This document shows positions 49,528-57,857 of a stretch of DNA of 64,000 nucleotides, one piece after another. Positions within the stretch are counted from its first letter, which is position 1; each line of letters begins with the position of its first letter. Source of the DNA: an uncultured Prevotella sp. (GTDB taxonomy: Bacteria; Bacteroidota; Bacteroidia; Bacteroidales; Bacteroidaceae); NCBI GenBank assembly GCA_900547005.1, contig URER01000001.1, positions 1 to 64,000 of the forward strand, in the 5' to 3' direction. The notes beneath the pieces were generated by a model. That model ran no database searches and was not told the origin of the DNA. It saw nothing but the letters and a program-made list of their open reading frames with translations. Both the position numbers and the translations under genes were made by a program.

Positions 49528-49584
49528 TAATTTTGCACGACTGATTACACATTATATAATAATGTATTATACATTATATAATAA
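49528..49584 (+). promoter_or_regulatory. -7 box and duplicated ACATTATATAATAA site before the LtaS-like gene
   Basis: TAATTTTG at 49528-49535. Just downstream, ACATTATATAATAA occurs at 49549-49562 and 49571-49584, 22 nt apart; each contains the palindrome ATTATATAAT. The position in the 5' leader suggests an operator or a leader structure. Confidence 0.5.
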
Positions 49585-49623
49585 GAAGCAATAGAATAAG
49601 GAATATAAAAAAGAAGAATATAA

Positions 49624-51744
49624 ATGTTTTCAAAACTAAAGTCTTTACATCTTGAACGGTCGGTCGTTTCGCCTTTCATGGCCGTAGCATGGAATATCAT
49701 TCTGTTGTTTGTGATATACACATTGTGCCGTGTTGAGTATCTGTTGGAGAACTACAGCTACTTCGCCCAGAGCGTAAGCGAAGGCCATCTGACACGTCTT
49801 TTTATGGGCGGAATGGTGTTCGACACTCCAGGAATCATGTACACCAACGCCTTGTATGTACTGCTCATGCTCCTGCCTCTGCACTGGAAAGAGAACGCTG
49901 CGTATCATAAGGTGTGTAAATGGCTGTTCGTTGTGGTCAACGGACTGGCTATTTCAGTGAACCTTGCCGACTCTGTTTACTTCAGTTTCACATCGCGCCG
50001 CACCTCATCGGAAGTATTCGGAGAGTTCAGCAACGAAGGAAACTTAGGCAAAATCATCGGCACAGAGATGATGAGCCACTGGTATTTGGTGCTTCTTGCA
50101 GCCTTGATGATATGGGCATTGTGGAAACTTTATTTCACGCCGAAGATGGAAATAAAGCTTCAAAGTAAGCCAAGATACTATCTGTTGCAGACACTCAGTT
50201 TGGTATTTTGCGGCATCTTGTGCGTCAGTGGAATCCGCGGCGGATTCCTCAATCATTGGTATCTGTATGTAGCCGCTGCCTTCCTTGCATACATTTCCTA
50301 TAAGATGACACCGAAAAGCCGAAGCATTACTGGCCTGAAACGTGCTTTGGGACTGGCTGCCATCGTGCTCGTGGTGAGTGCTCCGATAGGCGGCTGGCGT
50401 CATAGAGACATACGTCCGGTGGCATTGAGCAACGCAAATGAATACACTTACCGCCCGATGGAAGTGGCACTGGTGCTCAACACGCCGTTCTCAGTACTCA
50501 GAACGCTGGGCAAGGCAGTATTCAGTGACCCGCATTACTATGATGACAAGGTTGAATTAGCAAACATTTATACGCCCGTTCACAAGCCGGTCGTGACTTC
50601 ACCGATGAGGAAAAAGAACGTGGTCATAATGATTATAGAGAGCTTTGGACGCGAATATATCGGCGCACTGAACAAGGAGATGCTCGGAAACCGCAGCAAG
50701 AGCTACACCACCTTCACCGATTCGCTCATCCAACACTCCACAACTTTCCGCTATTCATATTGCAACGGACACAAGAGTATCGACGGAATGCCAAGCGTTC
50801 TGTCGTCAATTCCGATGTTCATCAAGCCTTTCGTGCTCACGCCGCAGGCCCTGAACCGTGTCGACGGCATTGCCTCGCTGCTCTCGAAGAAAGGCTACAG
50901 CACGGCGTTCTTCCACGGAGCGCGCACGGGTAGCATGGGATTCAACGGCTTTGCCAACTCTATCGGCTTTAAAGAGTACTACGGACGTGAGGACTTCGAC
51001 AAGGATAAACGCTTCCACGGAGACGAGGATTTCGACGGATATTGGGCAATATGGGACGAGCCTTTCATGCAGTTCTACGCCACCAAAATGTCGGAGATGA
51101 AGCAGCCGTTCGTCACCGCGCTCTTCACCGCATCAAGTCACCATCCTTTCCACGTGCCGGAGAAGTATCAGAACATATACAAAGAGGAGGAAATGCCTAT
51201 CCATAAATGTATCCGCTACACCGACAACGCATTGCGGAACTTCTTCAATAAAGCCAAAAAAGAGCCGTGGTTCAAGAACACTATCTTCGTAATGACGAGC
51301 GACCACACCAATATGAGCGGCTTTGAAGAGTATAAGAGCGACATCGGACGGTTTAGCGTGCCGATTATTATATATGATCCGAGCGGCGAGATAAAGCCGG
51401 GAATGCGCGACGCTGTGGCTCAGCAGATTGACATTGTGCCTACGGTGCTTGGCTATTTAGGGTATGACGAACCGTATTTAGGCTTTGGTATCGACGTGCT
51501 GAACACTCCGGCAGAAGACACTTGGGCTGTGAACTATCTCAATGGAATATACCAATACGTGAAATTCGGATACGTCTTGCAGCTTGAGGGCATGAAGACT
51601 ATCGGCGTGTATAAGCTCTCTGACAAGCTGATGAAGCACAATTTGGTGGGCAAAGTGAAAGAGCAGGAGCAGATGGAGCGTGAGCTTAAGGCCATCGTAC
51701 AGTCGTATATGGACTGCATGATAAACGATAAGCTGTTGCCATAA
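49624..51744 (+). CDS. LtaS/OpgB-type phosphoglycerol (or phosphoethanolamine) transferase, sulfatase fold
   Basis: 706 aa. Five membrane helices in the first ~260 residues, then an extracytoplasmic alkaline phosphatase/sulfatase domain: NVVIMIIESFGREYIG (metal Glu), YCNGHKSIDGMPSVLSSIPM around the nucleophile, FFHGARTGSMGFNGF, TALFTASSHHPFHVPEKY and MTSDHTNMSG (metal Asp-His). In Gram-negatives such enzymes transfer phosphoglycerol or phosphoethanolamine to periplasmic glucans, lipid A or capsule. The exact acceptor is unknown. Single-gene unit with its own terminator. Confidence 0.88.
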   Translation: MFSKLKSLHLERSVVSPFMAVAWNIILLFVIYTLCRVEYLLENYSYFAQSVSEGHLTRLFMGGMVFDTPGIMYTNALYVLLMLLPLHWKENAAYHKVCKWLFVVVNGLAISVNLADSVYFSFTSRRTSSEVFGEFSNEGNLGKIIGTEMMSHWYLVLLAALMIWALWKLYFTPKMEIKLQSKPRYYLLQTLSLVFCGILCVSGIRGGFLNHWYLYVAAAFLAYISYKMTPKSRSITGLKRALGLAAIVLVVSAPIGGWRHRDIRPVALSNANEYTYRPMEVALVLNTPFSVLRTLGKAVFSDPHYYDDKVELANIYTPVHKPVVTSPMRKKNVVIMIIESFGREYIGALNKEMLGNRSKSYTTFTDSLIQHSTTFRYSYCNGHKSIDGMPSVLSSIPMFIKPFVLTPQALNRVDGIASLLSKKGYSTAFFHGARTGSMGFNGFANSIGFKEYYGREDFDKDKRFHGDEDFDGYWAIWDEPFMQFYATKMSEMKQPFVTALFTASSHHPFHVPEKYQNIYKEEEMPIHKCIRYTDNALRNFFNKAKKEPWFKNTIFVMTSDHTNMSGFEEYKSDIGRFSVPIIIYDPSGEIKPGMRDAVAQQIDIVPTVLGYLGYDEPYLGFGIDVLNTPAEDTWAVNYLNGIYQYVKFGYVLQLEGMKTIGVYKLSDKLMKHNLVGKVKEQEQMERELKAIVQSYMDCMINDKLLP

Positions 51745-51768
51745 CATCCTGGCAACATTACAATACAG

Positions 51769-51809
51769 AAAAATCCCGAAATACTACAGTTCGTGTTTCG
51801 GGATTTTTT
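51769..51809. terminator. Bidirectional terminator between the LtaS-like gene and nadA
   Basis: AAAAATCCCGAAA (51769-51781) pairs with TTTCGGGATTTTTT (51796-51809). A and T tracts on both sides allow termination of both convergent genes. The loop CTACAGTTCGTG resembles the words in the 22-nt arrays. Confidence 0.9.
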
Positions 51810-51825
51810 ACTATATACAGAGAAA

Positions 51826-52815
51826 TCAACTGACTTCCAACATCCGCTTGATTGGCTTCACAGCTTCGCGCGCTATATCCTCATCTACAATCACCTCGGG
51901 CCATTCATACTTCAAGGTATTGTATATCTTTTCGAGTGTATTGAGCTTCATATACTCGCATTCGTTGCACGAACAGCCTACTGAGCCTTCGGTTATCTCA
52001 GGCGGAACGGGATAGAACTGCTTATCGGGACAACTGCGTTGCAACTCGTGAAGAATGCCCGACTCGGTAGCTACAATAAATTCTGTGGCATCGCTCTGCT
52101 GCGCATACTTCAACATCACGGCCGTACTGCCTTGTATGTCGGATATGGCGAGAACCGGACCTTTACACTCCAAATGAGCCATCACAAGTGCGCCGGGATG
52201 CTCTTTCTTCAGTTTTGTAATCTCGGCCACCGAGAAACGCTCGTGAACATGGCATCCGCCGTTCCACAGAAGCATATCCCTGCCCGTCACGCTGTTAATA
52301 TATGAACCGAGGTTATAGTCAGGTCCGAAAATGAGTTTGGCATCCTTAGGGAACGAATCGACCACTTTCTTGGCGTTTCCACTTGTCACCACCATATCAG
52401 TGAGAGCCTTTACAGCCGCCGTTGTGTTTACATAACTAATAACTTCGTAGCCCGGATGCTCGTCCTTGAACTTCTTCAAGTCCTCCGCCTTGCATGAGTC
52501 GGCCAGCGAACAGCCTGCGTTCAGGTCGGGAGCGAGAACTTTTTTCTCTGGCGAAAGAATCTTGCAAGTCTCTGCCATGAAATGAACGCCACACATAACC
52601 ATTATCTTTGCGTCGGTCTCGGCAGCCTTACGGGCCAATGCCAAAGAGTCGCCCACAAAGTCGGCAATCTCCTGAATCTCCCCCCTCGTATAATAATGTG
52701 CCAAGATTATAGCCCCTTTTTCTTCGCACATTCTTCTTATCTCAGCTTTCAGATTAACCGACTTGTCTATCGCTTCGTCGATAAATCCTTTGTCTTTCCA
52801 CTCTTTCTTCACCAT
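51826..52815 (-). CDS. nadA: Quinolinate synthase A
   Basis: 329 aa. IILAHYYTRGEIQEIADFVGDS at the N-terminus, CGVHFMAETCKILSPEKKV, PDLNAGCSLADSC, ATESGILHELQ and the C-terminal cysteines in GSVGCSCNECEYMKLN. These cysteines hold the [4Fe-4S] cluster that dehydrates the condensation product of iminoaspartate and dihydroxyacetone phosphate to quinolinate for NAD synthesis. Oxygen-sensitive, as expected in an anaerobe. No nadB or nadC is adjacent. Confidence 0.96.
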   Translation of the reverse strand: MVKKEWKDKGFIDEAIDKSVNLKAEIRRMCEEKGAIILAHYYTRGEIQEIADFVGDSLALARKAAETDAKIMVMCGVHFMAETCKILSPEKKVLAPDLNAGCSLADSCKAEDLKKFKDEHPGYEVISYVNTTAAVKALTDMVVTSGNAKKVVDSFPKDAKLIFGPDYNLGSYINSVTGRDMLLWNGGCHVHERFSVAEITKLKKEHPGALVMAHLECKGPVLAISDIQGSTAVMLKYAQQSDATEFIVATESGILHELQRSCPDKQFYPVPPEITEGSVGCSCNECEYMKLNTLEKIYNTLKYEWPEVIVDEDIAREAVKPIKRMLEVS

Positions 52816-53232
52816 AACATTATTATTATATATTCTTATTTTAATAGAAAGAAAAAGAAAATGTTATTGATGATGTGCCGTTCATAAGTGTAAAACTTTT
52901 TATCAGAATACTTGCCTGTTAAGTTATAAACATCTTGTAATGCTTTATTCACAACTTATTAATTAGTTTATAGTCTGATAATCAGCATTTAATCATAATT
53001 ATCAACAATTTCCTTCTTCGTTGCAAAGTTAATAAGTTTATATCTTTTTTCGTTCTAAAACCGTTGAAAACTTCTATAAAACTCCTTTATATCTATGTTT
53101 ATATCCACATTTTTGGGCTGCCATTCTTGCCTGTGTTTATATCCTCGAAGTTATTAATAAGGTTTTTAACAGGGTTTTCAACAGTTTTTGTTGATAACTT
53201 TTCATAAATGATTGTCGTTGGATTAATCATAT
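52816..53232. other. AT-rich gene-free region with DnaA-box-like words
   Basis: First part of a 555-bp gap with no reading frame. It contains TTATTCACA (52945-52953, perfect TTATNCACA), TTATCAACA (52999-53007), ATATCCACA (53101-53109), TTTTCAACA (53176-53184) and TGTTGATAA (53189-53197, the reverse of TTATCAACA), each of the last four with one or two mismatches, plus very AT-rich stretches. Could be an origin-like or DnaA-binding region, but chance is possible in such DNA. Confidence 0.35.
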
Positions 53233-53265
53233 ATTATCATTTTATGATTATCATAAAATGATAAT
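53233..53265. promoter_or_regulatory. Perfect 33-bp palindrome upstream of the second AAA ATPase
   Basis: ATTATCATTTTATGA (53233-53247), TTA, TCATAAAATGATAAT (53251-53265): 15-bp arms without mismatch. It ends 14 bp before the first of two -7 boxes, a good position for an operator; it has no GC-rich stem or T-run of a terminator. Confidence 0.6.
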
Positions 53266-53279
53266 ACAATATTTTTTAT

Positions 53280-53353
53280 TATCTTTGCATAAGATAAGCT
53301 GCGCCTCAGCAATTGAGAAGAAATTCTCTTGCGTTCGGCTTGCATTATCTTTG
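53280..53353 (+). promoter_or_regulatory. Two -7 boxes before the second AAA ATPase gene
   Basis: TATCTTTG occurs at 53280-53287 and 53346-53353, each in the context TTATCTTTGCATAA. The second is 17 nt before ATG 53371. A three-codon upstream frame (ATG AGC TTA TGA, 53363-53374) overlaps the ATPase start codon by ATGA, which could couple initiation. Confidence 0.55.
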
Positions 53354-53370
53354 CATAAAACAATGAGCTT

Positions 53371-54501
53371 ATGAGAAATCCTTTTGTTACAAGTGGATAT
53401 GCAGGACCGGAATACTTCTGCGACCGTGTTAAAGAAACAAAGACACTGATTGATTTGTTGACAAACGGCAACAATGTGGCGCTTATATCTCCACGAAGAA
53501 TTGGTAAGACAGACTTGATTCGTCATTGTTTTTCACAGAAAGAAATATCAGAAGATTATTATACTTTTATAATAGACATATACTCTACCAACTCTCTGTG
53601 TGAGTTTGTTAATATGTTTGGCAAGAGTATTACAGACTCTTTACGTCCGTTTGGACGTGGTGTATGGGAGAAATTCATTAATACTGTAACTTCATTAAAA
53701 TCAGAAATAAGTTTCGACATTAATGGACTTCCAACATGGAGTGTCGGATTAGGCAACATAACCAATCCTTCGTCTACTCTGGATGAAATATTCAAGTATC
53801 TCTCTTGTGCAGACAAGCCGTGCATTGTGGCTATTGATGAGTTTCAACAAATAACTAAATATGCTGATGGAAAAAGCGTAGAAGCACTTCTTCGTACATA
53901 TATACAACATTGTTCTAATGCAAATTTTGTTTTTTCTGGTAGCCACCGACATCTTATGGGCGAGATATTCACATCTCCGGCACGTCCGTTTTTTCAGTCG
54001 GTAACATTGTTCAATCTCCATCCAATATGCAGGGATAAATATAAAGAATTTTGCATTCGCCATTTCAATAATGCTGGAAAAGGTATTAATGTGGCGGTTG
54101 TGGACGAACTATATGAAAGATTCAATAGTGTTACTTCCTATATGCAGCGGATTATGAACATAATGTATGCCCGCACAGAGAAAGGTAATGAGTGCAGCGT
54201 AGCAATGATAGACGAGGCTGTAGATGAACTGCTTTCGTTTTCTTCAGATACATACGATGCTTTACTTTATCAGATGCCGGAGAAACAACGTAATGTCTTT
54301 ATTGCCATTGCAGCCGAAGGTGAAGCCAAATCCGTTAGTGGAGGAAAGTTCATAAGGAAGTATGCTTTGCAGTCATCATCATCGGTTATGTCGGCTGTTA
54401 AGGGACTTCTTGAGAAAGATTTGATAACTCAGGATAAAGATGTTTATCGTGTTTATGATACTTTCTTTACTATGTGGCTGAGACGAATGAATATAATTTA
54501 A
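53371..54501 (+). CDS. Orphan AAA/STAND-like ATP-binding protein (archaeal-type ATPase family), paralog 2
   Basis: 376 aa. Starts RNPFVTSGYAGPEYFCDR; P-loop SPRRIGKT (40-47, first Gly replaced by Ser); Walker B CIVAIDEFQQI with D156; FSGSHRHLMGEIFTSPARPF; C-terminal winged helix ending VYDTFFTMWLRRMNII. It is the same family and domain order as the protein at 14091-15212, differing mainly in the N-terminal residues and loops. Function unknown. It stands before the glycan cluster, but separate promoters and a palindromic operator suggest independent control. Confidence 0.8.
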   Translation: MRNPFVTSGYAGPEYFCDRVKETKTLIDLLTNGNNVALISPRRIGKTDLIRHCFSQKEISEDYYTFIIDIYSTNSLCEFVNMFGKSITDSLRPFGRGVWEKFINTVTSLKSEISFDINGLPTWSVGLGNITNPSSTLDEIFKYLSCADKPCIVAIDEFQQITKYADGKSVEALLRTYIQHCSNANFVFSGSHRHLMGEIFTSPARPFFQSVTLFNLHPICRDKYKEFCIRHFNNAGKGINVAVVDELYERFNSVTSYMQRIMNIMYARTEKGNECSVAMIDEAVDELLSFSSDTYDALLYQMPEKQRNVFIAIAAEGEAKSVSGGKFIRKYALQSSSSVMSAVKGLLEKDLITQDKDVYRVYDTFFTMWLRRMNII

Positions 54502-54534
54502 TTTGAATATAATGTTTTTTATTTATAAAATAGT

Positions 54535-55659
54535 ATGAGAATACTGTTATTAGGTGAGGCGAGTTTCGTGCATTATACACTGAGAAATGGATTTAAAAAA
54601 CTCGGACACGATGTAATTCTTATGTCTGGAGGAAACAATGAACGTAATTGTCCTCGCGACATAGATCTGAAACGCAACATGAAATATGGAAAGTTGAGCG
54701 GCATTATGACATTGTGGAAACTGTTACTTAATGTTCGTAGACTTGTGGGTAACGACATAGTACAGATACATAATTACCAGTTTATACCGTTGAGAGGACG
54801 ATGGAACGAGATAATAATGCGATTACTGAAACTCACAAACAAGAAAGTTGTGAAGTGTTGTTTGGGCGATGACTTTATTATATTCAACAGACAAGCCGCC
54901 GGAGTGTTGAAGTATTGCGACACAAATATAGGTAATCGCATTATAAACGAAAAGGAAAACGCTTGGAGAATAGAGGAACAGATGCTCCCAAACTTGATGC
55001 ATTGCTGTAAATACACTAACAAACAGGCTGATGCTTTGCTTCCTTGTCTTTATGAATATTATCTATGTTATGATTTACCGGAGTACCATGATAAATTATA
55101 TTATATGCCTTTGCCGATGGAAATATCTTCTTTTACAGGTAAAGAGAATATGAAAAGGCAGGTGAAGAAGCCTGTTAAGGTGCTCATTGGTATACAGTCG
55201 AAGCGCGATTATATGAAAGGTGCGGAGATAATAGCTAAGTATGTGGAGCGCATTGCGGCCGAGAATCCCGGCTCGTTAGAAGTGAAAAAGGTTTATGACG
55301 TGCCTTATAATGACTATCTTAAGATGCTCGATGAAGCCGATGTGCTCGTGGACCAGCTTTATTCATACACTCCATCGATGAACTCTCTTGCCGCTATGGC
55401 TCATGGAACAGTTGTGATAGGTGGCGGAGAAGAGGAATATTACGACTTTATAGGCGAGAAAGAGCTGCGTCCGATAATCAATGTTCGGCCCGAAGAGGAT
55501 GAATATAACATGAAGATGTTGCGCGAGACGTTGCTTTATCCGGAAAAGATAGAAGATATGAAACGGCAGGGCATTGAGTTCGTAAGGAAGTATCATGACC
55601 ACGTCAGGGTTGCGGAGGAATATATAAAGTTATATGAGCAACTATTGAAAAATAAGTAA
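54535..55659 (+). CDS. Glycosyltransferase, GT-B fold (GT1/GT4-like)
   Basis: 374 aa, soluble. N-terminal Rossmann half starts MRILLLGEASFVHYTLRNGF with the acceptor-side HDVILMSGGNN; C-terminal half has KVLIGIQSKRDYMKGAEIIA, YNDYLKMLDEADVLVDQLYS, and SLAAMAHGTVVIGGGEEEYY, which takes the place of the EX7E donor-binding segment. Likely a retaining sugar transferase in surface polysaccharide synthesis; donor and acceptor unknown. Codon use is AT-richer than in the 16-kb genes, as often seen in glycan loci. Confidence 0.82.
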   Translation: MRILLLGEASFVHYTLRNGFKKLGHDVILMSGGNNERNCPRDIDLKRNMKYGKLSGIMTLWKLLLNVRRLVGNDIVQIHNYQFIPLRGRWNEIIMRLLKLTNKKVVKCCLGDDFIIFNRQAAGVLKYCDTNIGNRIINEKENAWRIEEQMLPNLMHCCKYTNKQADALLPCLYEYYLCYDLPEYHDKLYYMPLPMEISSFTGKENMKRQVKKPVKVLIGIQSKRDYMKGAEIIAKYVERIAAENPGSLEVKKVYDVPYNDYLKMLDEADVLVDQLYSYTPSMNSLAAMAHGTVVIGGGEEEYYDFIGEKELRPIINVRPEEDEYNMKMLRETLLYPEKIEDMKRQGIEFVRKYHDHVRVAEEYIKLYEQLLKNK

Positions 55660-55675
55660 ATGATTATTGAAAATA

Positions 55676-55712
55676 AAATAGACAGACTGTATTTTATAGT
55701 CCGTCTATTAGT
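55676..55712. terminator. Terminator between convergent glycosyltransferase genes
   Basis: ATAGACAGACT (55678-55688) pairs with AGTCCGTCTAT (55699-55709) with one mismatch. The 3' arm lies inside the last codons of the minus-strand gene, whose stop is at 55694. Confidence 0.65.
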
Positions 55713-56791
55713 TTTTGCCATTCGGGCATGATGTTTTCAGCATAGAAACGTCTGCTGTTTTCAAGTGCCTTGCGGCCTTGTTCCATTCTCATTTTCTCAT
55801 TATTCATCATCTCTGTTATGGCATTTACAAAGAGATTGACGTTGCCCTGCTCCACTATCATGCCGTTATGATAGTCTTTTATAATATCTGAAGCACCAAA
55901 ATTAAAGTTGAATGTTACTGATGGCAATCCGCAGGCTTGTGCCTCTATGAGAGTCATAGGCAGCCCCTCATGGCGTGACGGCATAAGATGCAGACTGTAT
56001 TCCGTGTATTTTTCCATCATATTGTCGCAACGGCCGCGGAGCGTCACCTTATCTTTCAGCCCTGAAGAGTTAATCTGCTGTTGGAGTTCCCGGCCTAATG
56101 AACCTTCTCCATAGATGTCGAGATGCCAGTCGGGATGTTTTTTAGCGATGTCTTTCCAACACTCTATAAGAATGTCGAAGCCTTTTTCATATTCCAATCT
56201 TCCTACAGCAATGGCCTTTTTCACAGAATAGTCATTTACAATTTTTTCCGGGCGACTTATAAAATTGGGTATAACCATAACCTTCTGGGAGTGCCGATAT
56301 TCTTTTGCATCACCTTCTGTGAGGCATAATACACAGTCGGCACACAGTTCCATTGGCAGGAACAGTTTATTATAGGGAGTGAAAGGCTTGGCAGAATGTG
56401 ATTCATATATCTTTCGGGCGTTGGTCTTACACAGTGGCAAGAGCAATGCACTAAGTGTTGTCGTGAAGAATATTATATCCGGATTGATGCTCTTTATGGC
56501 TTTATTAAGGCATTTGGCAGCTTTTAGGAGCGTTGCTGTTCTACTGAAAAATTTAGTTACCGTATTGCTGTTTTTAACGGCCATAGGCACGTTAAGACGC
56601 ACCACATCGATGTCTTTGTTGAGTGGATAACTTGCCGGGCGACAGTCTTCGTATATAGATATGATAGTTATCTTATGTCCATATTGTGCCGACAGAATAT
56701 TCGCTTTGTCGGAAATGATACGCTCCGCACCACCTCTCACAGCTATATCCTCTATTACATATACTATATTTTTCTTTTTATAGTTGCCCAT
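55694..56791 (-). CDS. Glycosyltransferase family 4
   Basis: 365 aa. N-terminal KNIVYVIEDIAVRGGAERII (glycine-rich acceptor loop), and C-terminal donor site AIAVGRLEYEKGFDILIECW, LDIYGEGSLGRELQQQI, then MPSRHEGLPMTLIEAQACGLPSV with the EX7E pair (E in HEGLP and E in IEAQ). A retaining GT4 transferase of surface-glycan type. It is followed (in transcription upstream) by a GT2 gene with 2-nt spacing, so the two form an operon. Confidence 0.9.
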   Translation of the reverse strand: MGNYKKKNIVYVIEDIAVRGGAERIISDKANILSAQYGHKITIISIYEDCRPASYPLNKDIDVVRLNVPMAVKNSNTVTKFFSRTATLLKAAKCLNKAIKSINPDIIFFTTTLSALLLPLCKTNARKIYESHSAKPFTPYNKLFLPMELCADCVLCLTEGDAKEYRHSQKVMVIPNFISRPEKIVNDYSVKKAIAVGRLEYEKGFDILIECWKDIAKKHPDWHLDIYGEGSLGRELQQQINSSGLKDKVTLRGRCDNMMEKYTEYSLHLMPSRHEGLPMTLIEAQACGLPSVTFNFNFGASDIIKDYHNGMIVEQGNVNLFVNAITEMMNNEKMRMEQGRKALENSRRFYAENIMPEWQKLIDGL

Positions 56792-56793
56792 TC

Positions 56794-57699
56794 CTATCTG
56801 CGCTTCATTAATAATTTGAATATTTTACAAGACAGCCGCAAGCCAAATACATCGAGAGCAAGCGACTTTATCAGTCCCTGAACATCGTTATAAATGCGTG
56901 GTCTCACCCATTGGTGTGGCAATAAAATATCACAAGTCTGCATATAAACATATAGTTGAATATTGAACATATCCATATAAAGATGATGCCATTCGGCTTT
57001 TCGCGTATCTATACCCACCTTGTTGATTAGATTCATCTGCTCTTTCAGCAGACCTGTATATGATGGTGTAGTGGCAACCAGTCCGTTTTCATTATTATAA
57101 TATAAGTATGTTCCATGCGAAGTGGTGGCTATTGTGAGGTTCTTAATTAATACTTCACTCATCATCCACATATCTTCAAACCTTTTAATATGTATAGGAA
57201 AGCGTGTATTTTCAAACAATTTCCGTTTGAAAATCTTGTTACACATCCAGCAATGTTGCAGTCCTTTGTTTTTAAGCCAGTCTGTAGCGTTTTGATAAAC
57301 GTGTTCACCGGGGGCAAACAATACATTCTTATTCTTTTTAATTTGTTTGACAGAGTACTCTAAAATGTCGTATTCTGGATGTTCACGGAGTATTTCTATC
57401 AGTTTTGGAAATGTATTTTGAGCTATTTCATCATCGCTGTCTACGAACGTTATGTAATCTCCCGTGGCTCTGTCAAGGCCATAGTTTCTTGCATCCGAAA
57501 GTCCGCCATTGGCCTTGTGATAAACTTTTATGCGGTTATTATCTGCCATTTTATCAGCCATAGCACCGCTATTGTCGGGTGAACCATCATCTATCAGTAA
57601 TAATTCATAATTGTCAAGCCTCTGTCGGAGTATGCTGTCCACACACCGTTTCAGAGTTTTTTCCACATTATATACAGGTACTATTATGCTGAGTTTCAT
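56794..57699 (-). CDS. Glycosyltransferase family 2
   Basis: 301 aa. GT-A fold: LSIIVPVYNVEKTLKRCVDS, LLIDDGSPDNSG, and the DXD motif in YITFVDSDDEI; C-terminal region FEDMWMMSEVLIKNLTIATT. Expected to transfer a single sugar from a nucleotide donor to a growing glycan at the membrane. The frame reaches 57735, but ATG 57699 (MKLSIIVPVYN) matches the family start. First gene of a two-gene operon with the GT4. Confidence 0.9.
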   Translation of the reverse strand: MKLSIIVPVYNVEKTLKRCVDSILRQRLDNYELLLIDDGSPDNSGAMADKMADNNRIKVYHKANGGLSDARNYGLDRATGDYITFVDSDDEIAQNTFPKLIEILREHPEYDILEYSVKQIKKNKNVLFAPGEHVYQNATDWLKNKGLQHCWMCNKIFKRKLFENTRFPIHIKRFEDMWMMSEVLIKNLTIATTSHGTYLYYNNENGLVATTPSYTGLLKEQMNLINKVGIDTRKAEWHHLYMDMFNIQLYVYMQTCDILLPHQWVRPRIYNDVQGLIKSLALDVFGLRLSCKIFKLLMKRR

Positions 57700-57829
57700 A
57701 GTTGTAAAAGTATGAAAAAATAGTTTTATGGACAAGTTTTACAGTGTTTATTTCATGTTTTTATCCCTTTTGTATGTATAAACTCCTAAATTCTTTATAT
57801 TGTCGGTATATAGATAACACTATTTTTTG

Positions 57830-57837
57830 TACATTTG
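57830..57837 (+). promoter_or_regulatory. -7 box of the plus-strand GT2 gene
   Basis: TACATTTG, 20 nt before ATG 57858; no TTG at the standard spacing. Confidence 0.6.
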
Positions 57838-57857
57838 TAAGTGAATAATGAAAAGCA

